Below, one piece after another: positions 17,388 through 26,657 of a stretch of 64,000 nucleotides of DNA (its first letter is position 1; every line of letters starts with the position of its first letter). The stretch is from positions 10,830 through 74,829 of the forward strand of contig DXYB01000005.1 of NCBI GenBank assembly GCA_019416065.1. The letters are read 5' to 3'. The position numbers and the translations under genes are program-made. The notes beneath the pieces were generated by a model, which saw nothing but the letters and a program-made list of their open reading frames with translations, was not told where the DNA came from and ran no database searches. Origin of the DNA: Acidaminococcus sp. GTDB taxonomy: Bacteria; Bacillota; Negativicutes; Acidaminococcales; Acidaminococcaceae.

Positions 17388-19853
17388 TTACAAAACTCCT
17401 CTAAAATAATGCCCACGAGTCGTATGGGGACGACTTTCCGTAATTTCCATGGCGCCGTCCATGACGCCCCGATAAAGTGCTGTGATTTCCCCTACTTCTT
17501 CCGGGGTATAGCTGCGGCCATCAATCCGCAAGCGGGCTATTCCTGTGTGTTCTATTTCCGCTACATTGGATAGCATGGAAAGCGCATGGGCATTTAGCAC
17601 ATGCATCCGGCCAAACTGATCCTGAACCAACGGGAAACGTTCTTTTTTCCTATCTTCCAAAAAGCCTGGAGTTTTACACTGATAGGTGCACTTGCCTTGG
17701 GCAAGATTCCCGAGAAAACTGCCTTCCACACAGTATTCACTGACCATCATTTCTATTCGGCCTTCCACCAAACATTCCAGAGGCACCGGAGATTTTTGTG
17801 CCAGTGCTGCCACCTGGGCAAGCGTCAGTTCAGCAGATAGGCTAATCCCCTGCATTCCAGCTTCTTGCCAGAATAAAATGCTCTGGCTGTTAAAGGCATT
17901 CATCGTATAATCCAGCCACAGGGGCAGACCTGTTTGTTGTCCCATTTCCACAAGGCCATTATTAGCAATGAGAATCCCATCTGGTTTCATTGCAGCCCAC
18001 TGCTGCATAGCATGGGAAAATGCTTTTAGTTGTCCTTCGCTGACGATACGGCTGGTAGCCGGGATCCATTTTTTCCCGCGTTCCCGTACCCACTGTGCAA
18101 TAGTTTCCATTTCTTGTAGGGTTAATGGATGGCCACTAAAGCTGTCTCCTCCAACCAATAGCACATCTGCTCCGGCAGCCAGCGCATTTTTTGCTTTTTC
18201 CAGGGTATCTACGTGGACCGCTAGTTCCTGATGCTTACGAACGCCGTGATTTCTCTGCTGTTGCAGGATGGAGTCATGCCACACCACTTTTTTTCTAGGC
18301 GGCATGAATGTATCCAGCCGCTGCTGCATCAACACGTCTACAGCTTTGCGCCGTGCTTCGTTGATTTCGCTCATGGGTACCATGATAGCTGGGTCTATGT
18401 CCAAACTTAAGCTTTCTAAAGAAAACTCCGTATTTCCCAGCCGGTCTATTTGTTTACGAATGGACGATTCATCCAGGGCATGTTTTCGTGCCGCTTCTAC
18501 AATAAAATCCGTAGTAGCAGCTCCGGTATTGCCTTCCGCATCCTTTACAGTAATCTGCATGGGCGCGCCCAAATGGGCACTGACCTGCACATCCAATGGA
18601 ATCCTTTTTTTATGCTCCGGTCCAAAAAATTGTTGGGCGTAGGCCATTAGGGGAGCGTCATTTGTGCGAAAGACTCGGTCGTTCAAACGGATTCCCTTGG
18701 GCACAGAAATAGTTGCCAAAGACCCTTTGGGCGCCATCTCTACTTCTTTCCCGTTCACCCATAAATGATCCACACTAGTGCCCACCCGGCCGCCTACGCT
18801 CACCCAAAATTCCAGTCCGTCTCCTTTATGCAGTTCCCGTTCCAATTTCAAAGTGGCTGTAGTATGGTCTTTAGAAAATCGCTGTACACGTCCGATAAGA
18901 ACACCACGGTTATTGGGCTTGCGGTCGCTCATCATCGTTCTTCCAGGACGGCTGACCATATAGGCTGTGGTAAAATCCCGGTTAAAAATCTGCTCTATAT
19001 TGTCTTTATCGCCTTGGGACACTTCATAATGCCCGGCAAAGTAGCTGTCAATAGCGCGGCGGTAAATATCCGTCACAACAGCCACATATTCTGGCCGTTT
19101 CATCCGGCCTTCAATTTTCAGGGAACGCGTTCCTGTTTCCAAAAGCTGGGGCAGAATATCCAGCGTATTTAAATCCTTGGGAGATAGCAGATAATGCCCC
19201 GCATCCACGCGTTCCAACAGATTCTGTCCATTCGTATCCACCAAAGTATAAGGCAGACGGCAAGGCTGCGCACACCGACCCCTATTGCCACTGCGTCCGC
19301 CGATAAGGCTGCTCATAAGGCACTGGCCGCTGTAACAGATACAAAGAGCCCCGTGCATAAAGCTCTCGATTTTTTCAGGCATCACCTGACATACTTTTTT
19401 CATGTCACGTAGGCTGGTTTCACGGGCAATTACCGCCTGAACCATGCCTTGGTGATACGCAAAAAGTGTTCCCTGGGAATTGGTGCAGGTCATTTGTGTG
19501 CTGGCATGCAGCGGTAATTCCGGCACCACTTGCCGGGCTACACGAATGACTCCCACATCCTGGACGATGATACCATCTACTCCGCTATTGCTCAAAAACG
19601 TCAAGTATTTTCCCAGCATCGGCATCTCTTCATCGTCTACTAGGGTATTCACTGTCACATAAATCCGTACCCGATGCAAATGGGCAAAGACAATTGCCCG
19701 TGTCATTTCTTCCGGCCCGAAATTTTCAGCATAGGCCCGGGCCCCGAATTGGCTTCCCCCTAGATACACTGCATCCGCCCCTGCGTTTACCGCGGCTTCC
19801 AGTGCTTCCCATGTGCCCGCCGGTGCCAATAGTTCAATTTCGTCTCGTTTCAT
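17388..19853 (-). CDS. U32 family peptidase/RNA hydroxylation protein
   Basis: 821 residues. The U32 signature region ESFMHGALCICYSGQC is present near residue 163, and the start ELLAPAGTWEALEAAVNAGA is typical. The length and the extra C-terminal region (DUF3656-like) resemble RlhA, which hydroxylates 23S rRNA C2501 in E. coli, whereas the shorter TrhP proteins act on tRNA uridine 34. Annotated collagenase activity in this family is doubtful; RNA hydroxylation with prephenate as cofactor source is the better-supported role. The start has GGGGAG before ATG 19853. It is co-transcribed with mutS2. Confidence 0.88.
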   Translation of the reverse strand: MKRDEIELLAPAGTWEALEAAVNAGADAVYLGGSQFGARAYAENFGPEEMTRAIVFAHLHRVRIYVTVNTLVDDEEMPMLGKYLTFLSNSGVDGIIVQDVGVIRVARQVVPELPLHASTQMTCTNSQGTLFAYHQGMVQAVIARETSLRDMKKVCQVMPEKIESFMHGALCICYSGQCLMSSLIGGRSGNRGRCAQPCRLPYTLVDTNGQNLLERVDAGHYLLSPKDLNTLDILPQLLETGTRSLKIEGRMKRPEYVAVVTDIYRRAIDSYFAGHYEVSQGDKDNIEQIFNRDFTTAYMVSRPGRTMMSDRKPNNRGVLIGRVQRFSKDHTTATLKLERELHKGDGLEFWVSVGGRVGTSVDHLWVNGKEVEMAPKGSLATISVPKGIRLNDRVFRTNDAPLMAYAQQFFGPEHKKRIPLDVQVSAHLGAPMQITVKDAEGNTGAATTDFIVEAARKHALDESSIRKQIDRLGNTEFSLESLSLDIDPAIMVPMSEINEARRKAVDVLMQQRLDTFMPPRKKVVWHDSILQQQRNHGVRKHQELAVHVDTLEKAKNALAAGADVLLVGGDSFSGHPLTLQEMETIAQWVRERGKKWIPATSRIVSEGQLKAFSHAMQQWAAMKPDGILIANNGLVEMGQQTGLPLWLDYTMNAFNSQSILFWQEAGMQGISLSAELTLAQVAALAQKSPVPLECLVEGRIEMMVSEYCVEGSFLGNLAQGKCTYQCKTPGFLEDRKKERFPLVQDQFGRMHVLNAHALSMLSNVAEIEHTGIARLRIDGRSYTPEEVGEITALYRGVMDGAMEITESRPHTTRGHYFRGVL

Positions 19854-19940
19854 ATTTCTCCCCTGCTATGGTAATGTACACTATTTACAAAGTTTATGAC
19901 TTTTAATTTTAGCATAGAAGCATCAAAAAAAACAGATGAT

Positions 19941-19969
19941 AAAAAAGAACGCAGCGACTGCCACGTTCT
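19941..19969 (-). terminator. Intrinsic terminator after the esterase gene
   Basis: On the minus strand GAAC, a small bulge, GCAG-TCG-CTGC, then GTTC followed by six T. It lies 14 bp past the stop of the secreted hydrolase. Confidence 0.75.
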
Positions 19970-19982
19970 CAGTACGTTCTAT

Positions 19983-20981
19983 TTATTTTAAATAGGTGTT
20001 AAAGAAAGACAAAATAACCTTCATCACAGGTTCCTGTACCCAGTAGACACCACCATGAGCCGCATCAGGAATGATATAGCGTTCCGCCGCAATCCCTTTT
20101 TTCCGCAGGGCCTGATAAAGAAGATCCGTCTGACTGGGAGACACGACAGTATCTGCAGTACCGTGCATCAGCAGCATGGGGGCAGAACTAGCATGAATAT
20201 AGTGTATGGGGTTTGCTTTTTCCGCCGCTACTGGATCACCTAAGATTCCTCCATCCTTGCCGCCAAAGACAGGACTCCCGTTGACCCACAATGCTTCTGT
20301 GGCGCCTGCGGATTTGTGGGTTGCCTGCACCTTTTTGGAATAATCATCTCCAATTTTCGTCAAATCGGACAAGCCATACAAATCCACTGCACATTGGATC
20401 GTGCTGTCCACCTGCAAGTTATCCCCTTTATCAAAATCTTTTAGACCACTCGTAGTACCCGCCATAGCCGCCAGATATCCACCGGCACTGCCGCCCATGA
20501 CTCCAATCCGATGGGGATCAATATTGAACTTTTCTCCGTTAGCCTTTAAATACCGGATTGCCGCCTTAACATCTTCCAGTGGCTGGGGAAATTGGGCAGT
20601 GGGCGCTACCCGGTACGTCATACTGGCCACTACGTAGCCTGCTTCCGCAAGTTCCATTCTTTCCTGCATCGCATTGGCCCGGTTGGCATTAATAAAGCCA
20701 CCGCCAGGGATATAGAGAATCGCCGGCATTTTTTCTTTGCGTGTCGGCTGCAAAACATCCATTTGCAATGCTACATTTTGGTATCCTCGGGACGGTACTT
20801 GAGCAAATACCACATCCGGAATAAAATTGATTTTTGCACGAACTGGCGTAACTGCAAGTACCTTGCTTTCCGCCTGCGTTACGTTACTTGTTGTTTCTCT
20901 TGCCATCGCCATGCCTCCTGTTTGACAAAGTAAGAGACTAAAAGCCAGAGACAGACTGAGCAAAAATGTTTTTTTGTTCAT
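19983..20981 (-). CDS. Secreted alpha/beta hydrolase (esterase, BD-FAE-like)
   Basis: 332 residues from ATG 20981, chosen because AAGGGG precedes it and a signal peptide begins there (NKKTFLLSLSLAFSLLL, cleavage probably after AMA). The hydrolase parts are complete: oxyanion loop PGGGF at about 92-96, nucleophile elbow GGSAGG with Ser165, acid Asp277 in GTADTVV, and His309 in DAAHGG. The family cleaves acyl esters from sugars, polysaccharides or small molecules outside the cytoplasm. The substrate is not predictable. It follows the HMG-CoA lyase gene by 75 bp in the same orientation and may share its transcript. Confidence 0.85.
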   Translation of the reverse strand: MNKKTFLLSLSLAFSLLLCQTGGMAMARETTSNVTQAESKVLAVTPVRAKINFIPDVVFAQVPSRGYQNVALQMDVLQPTRKEKMPAILYIPGGGFINANRANAMQERMELAEAGYVVASMTYRVAPTAQFPQPLEDVKAAIRYLKANGEKFNIDPHRIGVMGGSAGGYLAAMAGTTSGLKDFDKGDNLQVDSTIQCAVDLYGLSDLTKIGDDYSKKVQATHKSAGATEALWVNGSPVFGGKDGGILGDPVAAEKANPIHYIHASSAPMLLMHGTADTVVSPSQTDLLYQALRKKGIAAERYIIPDAAHGGVYWVQEPVMKVILSFFNTYLK

Positions 20982-21056
20982 AGAAATCCCCTTCCCGTTT
21001 GTACTCTTTGCTTTAACAATACTATGGATTCCAGGCAAATGCAAGTTGTTCCCGCT

Positions 21057-22007
21057 TTATTTTGCAGTCTGGTTTTCAATCTGGCCTTTAGGTATGCTAA
21101 GGGTCAGCGCATGATTAGTACCAGCTTTTAACACATAACTATCCCCTTGGTGCCCCATGAGTTCTTCCAGGCGTTTGCCCGCAACAATCAACTGATCCAC
21201 ATCAATCCCTGTAGTAATTCCCTGGCAATCCAGCATATGCACCATATCCTCTGTGGAAACATTGCCGGCAGCACCAGGAATAAAAGGACATCCACCCGTC
21301 CCGGCAAGAGATCCGTCAAACCAATGAATCCCCGCTTCCATACCAGCCATGACGTTAGCAATCCCCATACCTCGCGTATTATGAAAATGCAAGATAAATT
21401 TACACTGCGGATAAGCGACAAGCAGTTCGCTCATAAGTTCATAGACTTGTTTTGGCATGGCCATCCCCGGCGCATCAGAAATAGAAATCTCCGTGACACC
21501 GGCATCCAAATAGGCATCAATAATTGCCTTGAGGTCTGCCAACGGAATGACCGGATCCCAAGGAGAACCAAAGGGACAAGCAATCGATCCGGATACGGCA
21601 ACGTCTGCTTTGCGGGCAGTTTCCGCACTTTGAGCAAAGGTTTTCATCGTGTCTAAGGGAAGCGCATTTAAATTGGCCAGGTTATGGCCCTTGCTGGCAG
21701 AAATATTTAGTTTAACTTTTTTACAGCCACAGGCAATCGCCCGCTCCACCCCCCGTAAATTGGCCACAAGTGCCCGATATTCTACGCCGTCTAGTTGCTC
21801 AAGATTGCGATAGACTTCATCCGTATTGGCCATTTGCGGCACCGCTTTGGGATGCATAAAGGAACCGACTTCAATTACTTTCACGCCAGCTTTTTCCAGC
21901 CGGTGAATCATCTCCAGTTTTTCAGCGACAGAAAGAATTTTTTTCTCATTTTGCAGTCCATCCCGCAAGCCTACTTCACAGATAACAACCTCTTTTGGCA
22001 GTTGCAT
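21057..22007 (-). CDS. Hydroxymethylglutaryl-CoA lyase
   Basis: 316 residues from ATG 22007, preceded by AGGAGG eight bases upstream; a longer frame to 22094 has no site. The TIM-barrel HMGL-like domain starts with VGLRDGLQNE, which holds the metal-binding Asp, and continues to the signature GTGGCPFIPGAAGN carrying the active-site cysteine. The enzyme splits HMG-CoA into acetyl-CoA and acetoacetate, as in leucine degradation. Related 2-isopropylmalate or homocitrate synthases are excluded by length and by this signature. A LysR-type regulator is divergent 189 bp away and is the likely controller. Confidence 0.88.
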   Translation of the reverse strand: MQLPKEVVICEVGLRDGLQNEKKILSVAEKLEMIHRLEKAGVKVIEVGSFMHPKAVPQMANTDEVYRNLEQLDGVEYRALVANLRGVERAIACGCKKVKLNISASKGHNLANLNALPLDTMKTFAQSAETARKADVAVSGSIACPFGSPWDPVIPLADLKAIIDAYLDAGVTEISISDAPGMAMPKQVYELMSELLVAYPQCKFILHFHNTRGMGIANVMAGMEAGIHWFDGSLAGTGGCPFIPGAAGNVSTEDMVHMLDCQGITTGIDVDQLIVAGKRLEELMGHQGDSYVLKAGTNHALTLSIPKGQIENQTAK

Positions 22008-22074
22008 AATTTTCCTCCTGTTTTCTGTACTCAATAAATCTGGTAACAATTTACGATAGTACCCGCTCCGGTCT

Positions 22075-22102
22075 ATGACAGTGGTACGGAGCATGATATA
22101 AT
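22075..22102 (+). promoter_or_regulatory. Promoter of the LysR gene
   Basis: ATGACA, 16-bp spacer, TATAAT with an extended TG motif (TGATATAAT). It lies in the divergent intergenic region, as expected for an autoregulated LysR gene. No clear T-N11-A operator stood out by eye. Confidence 0.55.
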
Positions 22103-22196
22103 ACTAAACAAAGAAGTGAGAGATTTCGCTAAGGCACACTTTTTTATGTAGTTTCTTGCGGGACGCTGCGGTATCTTACACATAGGGGTGAATTTC

Positions 22197-23120
22197 ATGC
22201 TCAATACAGAAGAGTACTTTTTAGTGGTGGTGCAGGAAAAAAGTATTGCAAAAGCTGCCGAAAAACTGTTTATGTCCCAGCAAAATCTAAGCAATCACAT
22301 AGCCAGGCTGGAGAAGAAATATGGCAAGCTGTTTTTGCGCCGGCCCAAATTTTCTCTGACACCGGTAGGTACTGCACTCTACCGCACCCTGCAGCAAATA
22401 CGAGTTTTGGAGCAAGGACTTCAAAATCAAATCACGGAATGGCAAAAAACGCCTTATGGTATCATTCGATTTGGCATTCATTCAGCCCGTGCCAGGGTAT
22501 TATTTCCGGGAATCCTCGCCCGCTATCGGAAGCAATATCCCCAGGTGTCCATCCAACTTTTCTTACAGGATACCATTGATAACGAAGCCATGCTGCAAAA
22601 TGGGGAATTGGATATGTTCTTGGGGATTGATACCAGGCAAAATCCTAATTTTCACCAGATGCACTTGCTTCAAGAACCCATCTGTCTCATTGCCAATGCA
22701 GAAGTATTGCAAGCGGCAGGAATAACACTCCAAAACGGGGAGATTGCGCTAAAAGACTTAACCAAACTTCCCTTTCTCCTTAGTCCTTCCATTTCAAATT
22801 TCCGGCAAAAGATTGACCATTTCTTAACCGCTCACCAGATTTCTCTTACAGAACGTATGACCATCGGAGATTTTGAAATCCAATTATTGCTGGCGGCGCA
22901 AAGTGAAGGTGCCTGTTTCTGCGCCGGCAGTTTCTTTCCGAAACTTAGGCAGATCAATCAACCATTGCCCCCTGGAAAAAAGCTGCAGATTCTGCCTGTA
23001 AAAGGGATGGATCTTACAAGCGATATTTCTCTGGTACGCCATCGTCTGGCATTCCCATCGCAGATTGTAAAGGGACTGATACAAGCCATCAAAGAAGAGC
23101 TTCTTCCATCAGTGTCATAG
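22197..23120 (+). CDS. LysR family transcriptional regulator
   Basis: 307 residues from ATG 22197, preferred to the in-frame GTG at 22188 because GGGGTGA then lies at proper spacing. An N-terminal winged helix-turn-helix (SIAKAAEKLFMSQQNLSNHI) is followed by a periplasmic-binding-protein-like effector domain from about residue 90. It is transcribed away from the HMG-CoA lyase gene, the classic layout for a LysR protein regulating its neighbour. The effector is unknown; an acyl-CoA or branched-chain acid signal would fit the context. Confidence 0.88.
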   Translation: MLNTEEYFLVVVQEKSIAKAAEKLFMSQQNLSNHIARLEKKYGKLFLRRPKFSLTPVGTALYRTLQQIRVLEQGLQNQITEWQKTPYGIIRFGIHSARARVLFPGILARYRKQYPQVSIQLFLQDTIDNEAMLQNGELDMFLGIDTRQNPNFHQMHLLQEPICLIANAEVLQAAGITLQNGEIALKDLTKLPFLLSPSISNFRQKIDHFLTAHQISLTERMTIGDFEIQLLLAAQSEGACFCAGSFFPKLRQINQPLPPGKKLQILPVKGMDLTSDISLVRHRLAFPSQIVKGLIQAIKEELLPSVS

Positions 23121-23134
23121 GCAGAAGCTTTGCC

Positions 23135-24838
23135 TTAGTCCTCTCCAGGAATTTGCAGTACAGCCCCCTGATTGGCACTGGTGACCAGGGCCGCATAACG
23201 ACGCAGGGCGGGGGTAGCTTCTTTGCGCACCGACACAACTTTAGCCAGGCGTTTTTTGATTTCTTCTTCCGGGACACACAGGGTAAGGGTACGGTTCGGA
23301 ATATCAATAATAATTTTATCCCCTTCCTCTACAGCAGCAATAGGACCGCCCGCTGCTGCCTCTGGAGAGACGTGTCCAATGGCAGGGCCTCTCGTAGATC
23401 CAGAAAACCGCCCATCTGTGATCAGCGCGCACATTTCATCCATTCCCCGTCCTACAATCAAGGACGTGACCATATGCATTTCCCGCATACCGGGCCCCCC
23501 CTTTGGCCCTTCGTACGTAATGACCAGAATATCTCCCTGGCGAATCTTATCACCAGAAACAGCCTTGCAAGCGTCTTCCATGGAATGGAAGATACGGGCA
23601 TGTCCCTCAAAATAATACATAGATGGTTTGACCCCGGATTTTTTCACTACCGCTCCGCCCGGGGCCAGATTCCCATGAAGGATCGCTAGGCCGCCTTCCG
23701 GATTTTTAGGATGCTGGAGTGGAAAAATTACATCGTTTTCCACCAAAGGAACACCTTCTAAATTTTCTTTTAGTGTCTTTCCGGTAACAGTCAGTACAGA
23801 AGTATCTAGTTTCGGTTCTAGCGCTTTCATCACTGCAGGAATACCGCCCTGCTCTTCCAGCACCAAAAGCGGGTATTTGCCCGATGGTTTAATATTGCAC
23901 AAGTATGGGACTACGCGACTAATCTCGTCAAAATCTTTCAGCGAAATAGGGATCCCTGCCTCGTGGGCAATCGCCGGCAGATGAAGTGTGCTGTTGGTAG
24001 AAGCCCCCATGGCCATGCTGACAGCAATCCCATTACGAAGAGCTTGCCGGGTCATGATTTTCCGGGGTGTTAGGTCTTTGTGAATCATTTCTACTATGCG
24101 CCGTCCGGATTGTTTAGCAATCCGGCGTTTTTTAGCAGACACGGCATGGGCTAATCCACAACCTGGCAATGCCATTCCCAGAATTTCTGTAAGACAGCTC
24201 ATGGTATTGGCCGTTCCCAACATAGAACAGGTCCCTATCCCAGGCAGGGCACTCATTTCCGCTGCTTTTAACGCTTCACAAGAAATTTTTCCAGTCTGGG
24301 CTTTTCCAATCAACTCCCGCATATCGGTTAAGGTCACCGTATCCATAACGCTACACCGCCCGGGCAGCATAGGCCCACCTGGCACCATAATGGTAGGAAT
24401 ATTCAGCCGCATAGCCGCCATCAGCATGCCCGGCACGATCTTATCGCATCCCGGCAGCATCACCATGGCATCAAACTGATGGGCTTCAATCATGTATTCA
24501 ATAGAATCGGCAATCACTTCCCGGCTGGGCAATGGATAACGCATGCCCTTGTGCCCTTGGCAAATGCCGTCACAAATAGCAATGGTATTAAATTCTCGGG
24601 GAATCCCTCCCGCTTCTATAATCCCTTGTTTTACAAAATCTGCGATTTCCCGGAGATGAAAATGGCCAGGCACCATTTCTGTAAAAGAATTGACAACGGC
24701 TACCATGGGCTTTTTCAAGTCATTTTCGTCCAAACCCGTACTGTATAACAGAGCACGATGGGCCGCTCGCTCAATTCCGTTGGTTAATTCTCCGCTCCGA
24801 TAGGGTTTATAATAAAACTGCTCTTTTTTCGTAGACAT
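23135..24838 (-). CDS. ilvD: Dihydroxy-acid dehydratase, IlvD/Edd family
   Basis: 567 residues from ATG 24838; the upstream in-frame extension to 24982 has no ribosome binding site, whereas GGGGGAG precedes 24838. Cluster ligands and conserved stretches are visible: AICDGICQGHKGM, MVMLPGCDKIVPGM and GTCSMLGTANTMSC. The expected role is conversion of dihydroxy acids to 2-oxo acids in valine, isoleucine and pantothenate synthesis. The family also contains sugar-acid dehydratases, and no other ilv genes are nearby, so substrate specificity is less certain than family. The gene converges with the LysR gene, 14 bp between stops. Confidence 0.82.
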   Translation of the reverse strand: MSTKKEQFYYKPYRSGELTNGIERAAHRALLYSTGLDENDLKKPMVAVVNSFTEMVPGHFHLREIADFVKQGIIEAGGIPREFNTIAICDGICQGHKGMRYPLPSREVIADSIEYMIEAHQFDAMVMLPGCDKIVPGMLMAAMRLNIPTIMVPGGPMLPGRCSVMDTVTLTDMRELIGKAQTGKISCEALKAAEMSALPGIGTCSMLGTANTMSCLTEILGMALPGCGLAHAVSAKKRRIAKQSGRRIVEMIHKDLTPRKIMTRQALRNGIAVSMAMGASTNSTLHLPAIAHEAGIPISLKDFDEISRVVPYLCNIKPSGKYPLLVLEEQGGIPAVMKALEPKLDTSVLTVTGKTLKENLEGVPLVENDVIFPLQHPKNPEGGLAILHGNLAPGGAVVKKSGVKPSMYYFEGHARIFHSMEDACKAVSGDKIRQGDILVITYEGPKGGPGMREMHMVTSLIVGRGMDEMCALITDGRFSGSTRGPAIGHVSPEAAAGGPIAAVEEGDKIIIDIPNRTLTLCVPEEEIKKRLAKVVSVRKEATPALRRYAALVTSANQGAVLQIPGED

Positions 24839-24880
24839 GCTAACTCCCCCTTTGTCCGCAGCTTTTTTCTTTCTGCTGTT

Positions 24881-24909
24881 ATTGTAACAAAGGGGAAGTA
24901 CACTTTCCA
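24881..24909 (-). promoter_or_regulatory. Promoter of ilvD
   Basis: TGGAAA, 17-bp spacer, TACAAT on the minus strand, about 40 bp upstream of the chosen ilvD start. The -35 matches four of six consensus bases. Confidence 0.5.
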
Positions 24910-24954
24910 TCATGTAATTTATGAATAGGATAAACAAAAAAGTTGTGTTACCAA

Positions 24955-26571
24955 TTATTTCTCCAGTAGGTACAAAGTGCATAGCATGACCTTTTTCTCA
25001 TCCCCCTGGTAGGCCTCCGGAGCACCATTGATCTGGGTAAAAATAAGCTTTGTCGTAGCATCCACTTGATAGGTCATATCTGCTTCTTTCATCGTACCTC
25101 CGGATGGATAGTTCCGTAAAAGACTTTTAATGAAAGGCGTTAAGTCAATCTCACGGGCTATTCCTTTACTTTCTAACAAAAGCTTATTCCTTTTAACCTG
25201 GGTATACTGGATCAGTCTCACGGTGCTAAAGCCAGCGACGGAGATGGTTTCGGGTTTATACCAATAATTTAAGGCCATACGATTTCCGCTGGTCGTAGTA
25301 GGCAACACGGCAAGAAGATTTTGATCCTGCAGCTGTTTGACAACAGGATATTTCCAACGCCCTGGTGAACTGAGTAAATACAGGTAGCTACTTCGTAAAA
25401 TCTCAGCATCCTCACTTTTTATTGGCTTGCCCTTTTGCAGGATCCCATCTTTTAAAATCTCTGTGCGGGTAAGCGCACCTTGCAAGCGTTCTGCCTGAAA
25501 TCTAGCAGGAAAATCATATATATTGAAGGGCGTTATCGTAAGAAACACGACCAATAAAGCCCCCAGTGCATATAATCTTCTGGGAATGCGGTTGGTTCCC
25601 CCAAAAAGCAATACACCTACGCCAAATAGTGTGCAGCAAAGAGACAGCCAGCGGAGGGACGTGAGTCCATAAGCATCCAGTCTGATTTTTACACACCACA
25701 GTTGTACTGCCACTACTGGAAGCAATACCAGGCCTCCCCACCGCAGTAAGCGTCCCATCCAAGCTTTTTTTCGGTCCCAGCAAGAAAAATAAAACAAGGC
25801 ATACATGGCTACAGCGCAGGATACGTACCAGTTCATAATGCCTACAGGTATTTGCTGCTCTAAAGCGCTTTTTCCCAAATACAAGTAGAGAATCCCTACG
25901 AGAATCAGACCCGCAGGCAGAATAATTTTTAATAGAATTTTTTCATACCAAGCAGGACGCTGCAATGCTTGCCCTTGTACCGGAATCTGGGATAAAAAGA
26001 CCTGCCACCCCACCACAAAAAACGCCGTATAAAGTCCCCAACCGTACCAGTCCCAAGGGAAAAAAATCTGTAACAGCAAGCTGATCCCTGATAGGCATAA
26101 GGCGAACAGCAAGAAAACCAAAAAGCCAATGCCCAGCGCACATAGTATCCCACAGAGTAGAGAAGAGAAAAGTGAAAAACGCCCTTCTTTTTCTTCACAG
26201 GCTAGGAAAAGGAACGCAAGAGAAAAGATAAAAGTACCTGGCACCACAAGTAAGACGTAACTAGTAAAGGGAACTTGATGCAGCGCAAACCAACAGATGC
26301 CAAACACAGGGAGCACAATCCAATCCCACCGGTGCGAAAAATCCTCTTTTCTTTCTTGTTTTACATTCCAGGGAATGGAAAGCCATAGAACAAGTTGCAG
26401 CGCCAGCAAACCTTGAGACAAGGGCGTCCATTCCAAAAGCCAGGTCCCGTTTCCCGTCCAAAGTGCAATCCATCCGCATAGTGCGACGATACAACTGCCT
26501 GCCGTACCGATGGTAAATCTGCGCACGGTCGCAGTCATTTGGCGAAGTCGTGCTTTCAGCAATAGGTTCAT
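24955..26571 (-). CDS. DUF4153 multi-pass membrane protein
   Basis: 538 residues. About ten hydrophobic segments fill residues 15-345. A soluble C-terminal region (residues about 365-538) is probably outside the membrane. The N-terminal LLKARLRQMTATVRRFTIG and the alternating helices match DUF4153 proteins, which have no established function. Start at ATG 26571. It stands 116 bp upstream of ilvD in the same orientation, with ilvD having its own promoter, so a functional link is not indicated. Confidence 0.7.
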   Translation of the reverse strand: MNLLLKARLRQMTATVRRFTIGTAGSCIVALCGWIALWTGNGTWLLEWTPLSQGLLALQLVLWLSIPWNVKQERKEDFSHRWDWIVLPVFGICWFALHQVPFTSYVLLVVPGTFIFSLAFLFLACEEKEGRFSLFSSLLCGILCALGIGFLVFLLFALCLSGISLLLQIFFPWDWYGWGLYTAFFVVGWQVFLSQIPVQGQALQRPAWYEKILLKIILPAGLILVGILYLYLGKSALEQQIPVGIMNWYVSCAVAMYALFYFSCWDRKKAWMGRLLRWGGLVLLPVVAVQLWCVKIRLDAYGLTSLRWLSLCCTLFGVGVLLFGGTNRIPRRLYALGALLVVFLTITPFNIYDFPARFQAERLQGALTRTEILKDGILQKGKPIKSEDAEILRSSYLYLLSSPGRWKYPVVKQLQDQNLLAVLPTTTSGNRMALNYWYKPETISVAGFSTVRLIQYTQVKRNKLLLESKGIAREIDLTPFIKSLLRNYPSGGTMKEADMTYQVDATTKLIFTQINGAPEAYQGDEKKVMLCTLYLLEK

Positions 26572-26618
26572 AGCAAGTCTCCTAAACCTTACAAGATGGT
26601 TCCAGTATTTCTATACGT

Positions 26619-26650
26619 GAAAAGGGAGCAGACAAAAACGTCCACTCCCC
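26619..26650 (-). terminator. Intrinsic terminator of the pyr operon
   Basis: Ten-pair stem with two G-T pairs (GGGAGTGGAC and GTCTGCTCCC), six-base loop, then TTTT on the minus strand. It follows the stop of the last gene of the pyrimidine operon by about eight bases. Confidence 0.85.
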
Positions 26651-26657
26651 TGTTCCA

